In this document: in pieces, positions 59,106 to 64,000 of the stretch
Layout of the letters: the number at the start of each line of letters is the position of its first letter
Position numbering within the stretch: the stretch's first letter is position 1
Assembly: GCA_903813345.2 (NCBI GenBank)
Contig: CAIIXF020000008.1
Span: 22,988,822-23,052,821 of the forward strand
Length of the DNA stretch: 64,000 bases
Source: Owenia fusiformis
Lineage: Eukaryota > Annelida > Polychaeta > Sabellida > Oweniidae
Reading direction: 5' to 3'
Made by a program: the position numbers and the translations under genes
The notes under the pieces: generated by a model
Told to the model about the DNA's origin: nothing
What the model saw: only the letters and a program-made list of their open reading frames with translations
The model's database searches: none

Positions 59106-59985
59106 TCAATTCAATTCAATTTATTCATTCAAAATTACATCATACAACATTTCATCAATTACATGAAAAAGACACCCCAAGGGGCGTATATATTCCATGG
59201 GACATAATATTTAAAAGTAACGTTTTAGTCAAAGATCAAAAGCTTAATGAATCAAAATGAAAGAGAAAAATGGAAGCATAGATTATCATTGGTATTTACT
59301 GATAAGATCATTCTTTATCAGTTTTTCAAATTTCTTTATATATTTTGCCTTTTTGAAGTCTTTAGCCAGTGAGTTATACAGTATGGAAAGTCTGCAGATT
59401 CTGTTACAGTTTTCTGCACAAAAGTGAGCGTTTGAAATATTAATGTCAAAAATATTTAATATTTTGAACTTTTTGAAGATGGGACTTGAATGAGCAGTTC
59501 TTTCAGAATTTGTCATTATTCTTAGAAATTTCTTTTGCAAAATAAATACAATAGTCTGTTTAAGTGATTTTTAGTTGCATTGCCCCATAAAATGTTTCCA
59601 TAACTTATATATGAATATACTAAAGAATAATAGGTAGTCAGCAAGGCATTTAATGTTAGTTTGTGTCTAGTTTTATATATTAATCAAATTAAATTTGAAA
59701 TTTTGGTACAAAGTGCATTCATATGAGCAGCCCATGTTAACTTGGAGTCAATGATTACTCCTAGAAAATTAATATTATTACCCTTTCTATTGATTGATTA
59801 TTTATTTTTACTTCAAAGTTGTCAATTTTGTTGATTCTTTTGTCAAAAAACATAAATTTTGTTTTTTCTACATTGAGTGTTAATCTGTTAGATGTCATCC
59901 AATGATGAACCTTCTTCAATTCCTCATTTATATCATTTTCTAAATTATCAATAAAATATTTGTGTCAATATTTGTGTTTATTGCC
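59106..59985 (-). mobile_element. 5'-truncated, decayed LINE fragment
   Basis: The minus strand encodes LINE reverse-transcriptase C-terminal words: HHWMTSNRLTLNVEKTKF, INFLGVIIDSKLTW, YYSLVYSYISYGNILWG and, in the frame at 59286-59540, QKKFLRIMTNSERTAHSS. Frameshifts and stops separate them. The 3' end is a short (TTGAA)-type simple repeat near 59106-59125, as in CR1/jockey-like elements. It is inserted in the family A repeat, whose TATTTGAATTA-like sequence appears on both sides. It encodes no complete protein. Confidence 0.8.
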
Positions 59986-60048
59986 CAGACGGACGGAGGC
60001 ATTCCCTATATCCCTCCGAACTTCGTTCATTCGATAATTAAAAAATAG
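59986..60048 (+). repeat. Family A repeat, right end
   Basis: Resumes after the LINE fragment with TTATTGCCCAGACGGACGG and ends CCCTCCGAACTTCGTTCATT-CGATAATTAAAA, as in the other copies. It closes the element opened at 58391. Confidence 0.75.
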
Positions 60049-60271
60049 AACAGTCAGGCACTAAGCAAACATCAGGCACGTAGCCAAGATTTGCCAAGGG
60101 GGATTCACTTTTGACAACTTTTGCCTAAAAATGGCCAAACTCACTTGAAAAGTGCTCAGAATATTACTGCTTGATTTTGAAAGTATTTTCACTCAAACCT
60201 CCTCCCAGGCTATGGGCCTGAACATGGTGTTGTTCAAAAAGTAAAAAATCACCACTCAAAACATCACATCA

Positions 60272-60391
60272 AAGGTGGTAAGCGACATAAATAGATGTAT
60301 ATGTCTATTATCTCTAAAGCTCTGGGGAAAGAGGGAAAGCCCCAGAGCTTTAGAGATAACAAACATAATTACGTCTCTTGCTTACCACCTT
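60272..60391. mobile_element. 120-bp hairpin element
   Basis: A near-complete palindrome. The outer arms AAGGTGGTAAGC (60272-60283) and complement (60380-60391) and the inner arms TTATCTCTAAAGCTCTGGGG (60308-60327) and complement (60340-60359) are perfect. The loop is 12 bases. It could be a tiny MITE or a hairpin RNA source. No target duplication was identified. Confidence 0.65.
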
Positions 60392-61145
60392 CGTTTGTTC
60401 AAATTTTCACCGACTAGTTTCCAAATACTACACTTCGATGTGATGTTTTAATTGGTGTAGGCATATTCAGTACACCTTTCTTTATCTTGAAGTGAAATAA
60501 GAAGCTATGATATGACATAATATCCTTTGAAGCATATTTCGAAAATTTTGAGGCCACCATTTTGTTTGTCGATTTTGACCAATCGGAGATGTAATCTCAA
60601 TACAGATTTATATCATCACTCATTTGTGTCATTGTGATGGGAAGAAATGAATGAAGGGGGGAGTAGCTGAGTTTCGCAAACAAATCTAGAAGATTTATTT
60701 TTTCAAGAGGAAGTTTACAATCAATGCATCAGGATGCATTCAATTAAGACCGCCTCCTTAATGAAAATACTACACATAAAGTGGTGAAAAAAACGAACTT
60801 AAGTTGAAAGATCGCAACGTTCGCTACTTTGTTCAATTCAAGAAATCTCCAAGGGGCTGCAAATGGGAAATTTTTTAGATTTTATAACCTCAGAATACTG
60901 CCTTCAGTGTCATGTTTGGCTGAGTTCCACAATGTAACCTAGCACGATGGATGACATAGAACAAACTGGTAAGTAAACACATGGAAACATGTATCGACCT
61001 TGGGGAAGATGCCTCCTTATAAGTGGAGAAGTGTTTCATGATTTCAGTGCACACTTTAAAATGAGTTGTAATCCATAGATCCATTTTTTAAATGTTAAGG
61101 TTCAAATTGTATTCTATTCAAATTATATCACTGTTAAACTACATG
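60392..61145. other. Intergenic stretch, nothing recognised
   Basis: No exon or repeat family could be assigned. The minus-strand frame at 60890-61084 has no known motif. Confidence 0.4.
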
Positions 61146-61147
61146 TA

Positions 61148-63111
61148 CTTGGGTCAGTCAAAAAGTTCTGTTTATTTATCTCTAACTTTGTCATTTTGAG
61201 GAATTATTTCTTGATATTTGGTACACCTATAGAACATACATTGGTACAAATATTGACTAGACATTGTATCTCAACTATCATTGGTTACTGAAAAATGGTT
61301 GCTATGGTAACAGAAGGGTGATGTATTTGGTTCAACCCAATTTTATTGATTTTCGTACACTGTTATTAACGTATACATAAAAATATTGGGTGAGACTTGA
61401 GATAATGTATGCGGCGCCAGTCAAAATTGAAACTTCTGATTGGGTTCGAAGCCGAGATGCCCGGATATGTCCCAGCAAAAGCCGGAATTCACGTGATTTT
61501 TCACGAAGAAGGGGTGGAGTTTAAGCGAGATTCATCGAGACTTCTTCGTGTCAATCGTGTCAATCCCTGCATTGCTTATTGTTAACTCCACCTTTTTGCC
61601 CATATATGGAGATGGAGATGCCACTTGCGAGCGTGAACAGTTCAGTCTAGAAATAGAAATTTCTTAAGCGATGTCTTTCTTCAATTTTTCTACACGATAT
61701 CTCGATAAATAGTGGACATATTTGTACCATTCTTTCGTCAAAATGAGGGTATCGCTGGAATACATATTTCCAATCTGTTGGTCAATAGATTTATTCATTG
61801 ATACTGGCAGGAATTAGATCGTAATAAACATGCTAAAATTGTAAAACTTGTATTACATGAAATATATTTTAAACTGTCTCAATATTTAAAAACTCCTTTC
61901 TAACTAAGTCCCCGATGTCATATCTAAGTTTAATTTAGTTATTTAGCCTTCAAAATAGTCGCCTCCTGCAGCAATGACCTTTCGGTGCCTTTCTACCCAG
62001 TCTCTGAAGACCCCTTTGAAACCGCCAGCCGACAATTCATTTAAACGTTTGCGCACTGCTGCCCGCAGAGCCTCATCAGAATCAAACCGGATCCCCAGAA
62101 GACCCCTCTTTAGATTGTTGAAGAGGTAAAAGTCACAAGGAGATGCGTCTGGGGAGTATGGTGCTTGTGAAATCCTGCTCCATTGGAGGTCTTCTAAGGC
62201 AGTCTTGGTAACATTACTTGTATGGGGACAAGCATTGTCCATATGGAAGTGTGGCTTAAACCCTCGCCGTCTCTTCTGACGTATGGCCCTTCTTGAGTGA
62301 GGAATCTTGGAACCCATTTTGAGGCTACGTAACGCTTTCTCAATACTTTAGTGATGATCATATGACATGAGCCATAAGAAATATTCAGAATGGATCTTAT
62401 GAAATGTGCCTATCTTGCTCAATCAACTCTTGTATTTTCTCAGCATTGTCCTCATTCACAGAACTCTCGGGCCTGCCAGTCCGTGCTGAATCAGACAGTT
62501 TATCCAGGTTTCCAGACAAGAAGTCATTGTACCATCTACGGACAGTATTATACCTTGGAGCATCCTGTCCAAAAGCACATTTAACAAGTGAATATGTCTC
62601 TTGTAGTGTTTTCCTGTTTTCTACCATACACTGTATCAAGTTTCTTTGCTTCCACTTTAACAACTCGCTAGGAGAATCAATATTTGACATGATTTTTTCT
62701 CAAAATCCATTTTTCGCTTTTTCGTCTTTTCATCGTGAAAATCATCTATGTCAGCTGAAAATTGTCACATTTGAATATTTCCTTGACTGTGATGTCATCA
62801 AGACAATAGAATTGGCATCAAAACCTGTAAATTTGCACAATCTGATATTTTAACATGAAAAACTGTTCAATGAATTGATGCCAAATAAAATTAATTAGGC
62901 ATTAAAAATATGACGTTTTTTAGCTGAACCGTGTACCCCACAATTCTGTTACCATAACAACCCTATTTCAATAACCAATCATTGTTGAGATACAATATTA
63001 AGCCAATAGTTTCACAAATATATGTTCTATAGATGTACCAAATATCAAGAAGTAAATCCTCAAAATGACAAAGTTAGAGATAAATAAACAGAACTTTTTG
63101 ACTGACCCAAG
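61148..63111 (-). mobile_element. Defective mariner with ~190-bp terminal inverted repeats
   Basis: The ends CTTGGGTCAGTCAAAAAGTT at 61148 and the complement ending at 63111 are flanked by TA (61146-61147, 63112-63113), the mariner target duplication. The inverted match is near perfect for ~90 bases and continues diverged for ~190. A minus-strand transposase relic lies inside at 61943-62690. About 550 bases between the left TIR and the ORF (61380-61930) have no transposase similarity and may be untranslated element sequence or a nested insertion. Confidence 0.93.
61943..62690 (-). pseudogene. Mariner transposase, frameshifted, internally deleted
   Basis: The N-terminal part (62397-62690) carries the helix-turn-helix with TVRRWYNDFLSGNLDKLSD and TGRP. 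After DRHIS the frame breaks, and translation in another frame continues with NISYGSCHMIITKV and KWVPRFLTQE. The C-terminal part (61943-62317, real similarity from FKPHFHMDN) has HMDNACPH and PYSPDASPCDFYLF; exactly 34 residues separate the two Asp, the DD34D mariner spacing. About 90-100 residues between KWVPRFLTQE and HMDN, which should hold the first catalytic Asp, are missing. Total span 748 bp versus about 1035 for a full transposase. Inactive. Confidence 0.9.
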
Positions 63112-63113
63112 TA

Positions 63114-64000
63114 TTTATCTGCTTTAAATGGGCTTATTAGCCTTTAGCGGATTATTGATGTAGATGTAGGTAACATTACATCATTTCGTTATTTTAACCA
63201 TATGAACTGGTCACCATAATAAATGATTTGACTATAAAGATAGTACACACTAATAAACAGCCTAAAAACTATAGTAAAATTTTAAATGTTTGTGAGTACT
63301 TTGAATTTAAAAAATAAGCATTCAAATGACCAAATTGAAACAGTTTATGTAAAAATAGAAACATTTATCCTAACTTTTGTATATTTTAGTTTGTTTTGTA
63401 GTTTAGCTATCATATCTGTGTCCTCTTATATTTTGATACTTCTCTGCCATGATATTTTCGGAAAAATTAACATGGCTGAAACTCCCTAAATTACAAAAGG
63501 CCACAGCTTTGCTGCACATTATACATTACTAGAGTCCATTTCACTGTTTAACTGCGTCAGTAAAAGCTAAAAAATAAGAAATCAAAATGTCATTTTGCAA
63601 TAATATATGGAAAAATATATTCCTATTGTACATGAATGACATTTGTATATCTTGGATAACCAAACCCGTCTGGCCCAGTTATCTACTCTTGATATCGTAG
63701 ATCTGGGCCAGACTCGATCCAATGCAAAAAATGGGGTATTTACTCGGGAAAAAACACACTGGTTTTTCAATGTATAATACGTGCTGATAAATGAATAAAC
63801 ATCATAAAAATCACTTACGTGTTTGTTCCTTGTATCAAACTTTGTATTTATATTAGGTTTCCATCGCTGGATGACGGCTAATAAATAAAAATAAGAACGA
63901 AACGTCTAAACGCAGCAAAAAGAAAAATTCTTCTGCAATCTGTTCGTGATCTCGTAGAATATCGAGAAGTCTCGACTGCTTATTTCGTTCAGTACTACAT
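63114..64000. other. Right flank; hairpin, no gene seen
   Basis: Non-coding DNA to the window end. A hairpin with perfect 11-base arms GTCTGGCCCAG/CTGGGCCAGAC lies at 63668-63678 and 63703-63713, with further pairing inside (ATCTAC/GTAGAT). The last 200 bases are a little more GC-rich and contain a donor-like CACGTAAGTGA on the minus strand near 63815; they may include a leader exon of a gene beyond the window. Confidence 0.4.

Overview
The window is AT-rich metazoan nuclear DNA: genes are split by GT-AG introns, there are no operons, and most of the sequence is non-coding and full of transposable elements. It is best read as a marine invertebrate, probably a lophotrochozoan such as a bivalve. 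The reasons are Helitron-like (HINE/pearl-type) elements, many short inverted-repeat elements, and a secreted von Willebrand A protein with a chitin-binding-like cysteine region. The phylum is an inference, not a proof.

Layout. 1-5212: non-coding, small repeats only. 5213-12769 (-): a complete seven-exon gene for a 346-residue secreted VWA protein. 12770-18213: non-coding, with a 41-bp minisatellite, a decayed mariner and an hAT-like MITE. 18214-41493 (-): CRLS1, mitochondrial cardiolipin synthase, seven exons over 23 kb. Its introns hold a 2.1-kb satellite of 29-bp units (intron 5), a 5'-truncated L1/Tx1-like LINE with a 14-bp target duplication, a tandem HINE-like pair and a second LINE tail (all intron 1). 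41494-47427: intergenic, several MITEs. 47722-50438 (+): GNPNAT1, glucosamine-6-phosphate N-acetyltransferase. 50439-54677: non-coding. 54678-56704 (-): NDUFAF1, a complex I assembly factor, in three exons. 56926-58320 (+): an intronless cDNA-like insertion with an intact 257-codon ORF, an AATAAA signal, 25 genomic A residues and an 11-bp target duplication, i.e. a processed retrocopy set head-to-head with NDUFAF1. 58391-64000: nested repeats, a LINE fragment, a hairpin element and a defective mariner with very long terminal inverted repeats.

Exon joins of the VWA gene, CRLS1, NDUFAF1 and the last four exons of GNPNAT1 were followed base by base and keep frame. CRLS1 and NDUFAF1 both act at the mitochondrial inner membrane and GNPNAT1 makes a UDP-GlcNAc precursor; nothing shows that they are co-regulated. 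The most notable items are the intact retrogene, the tandem HINE-like element and the VWA/chitin-binding-like secreted protein.
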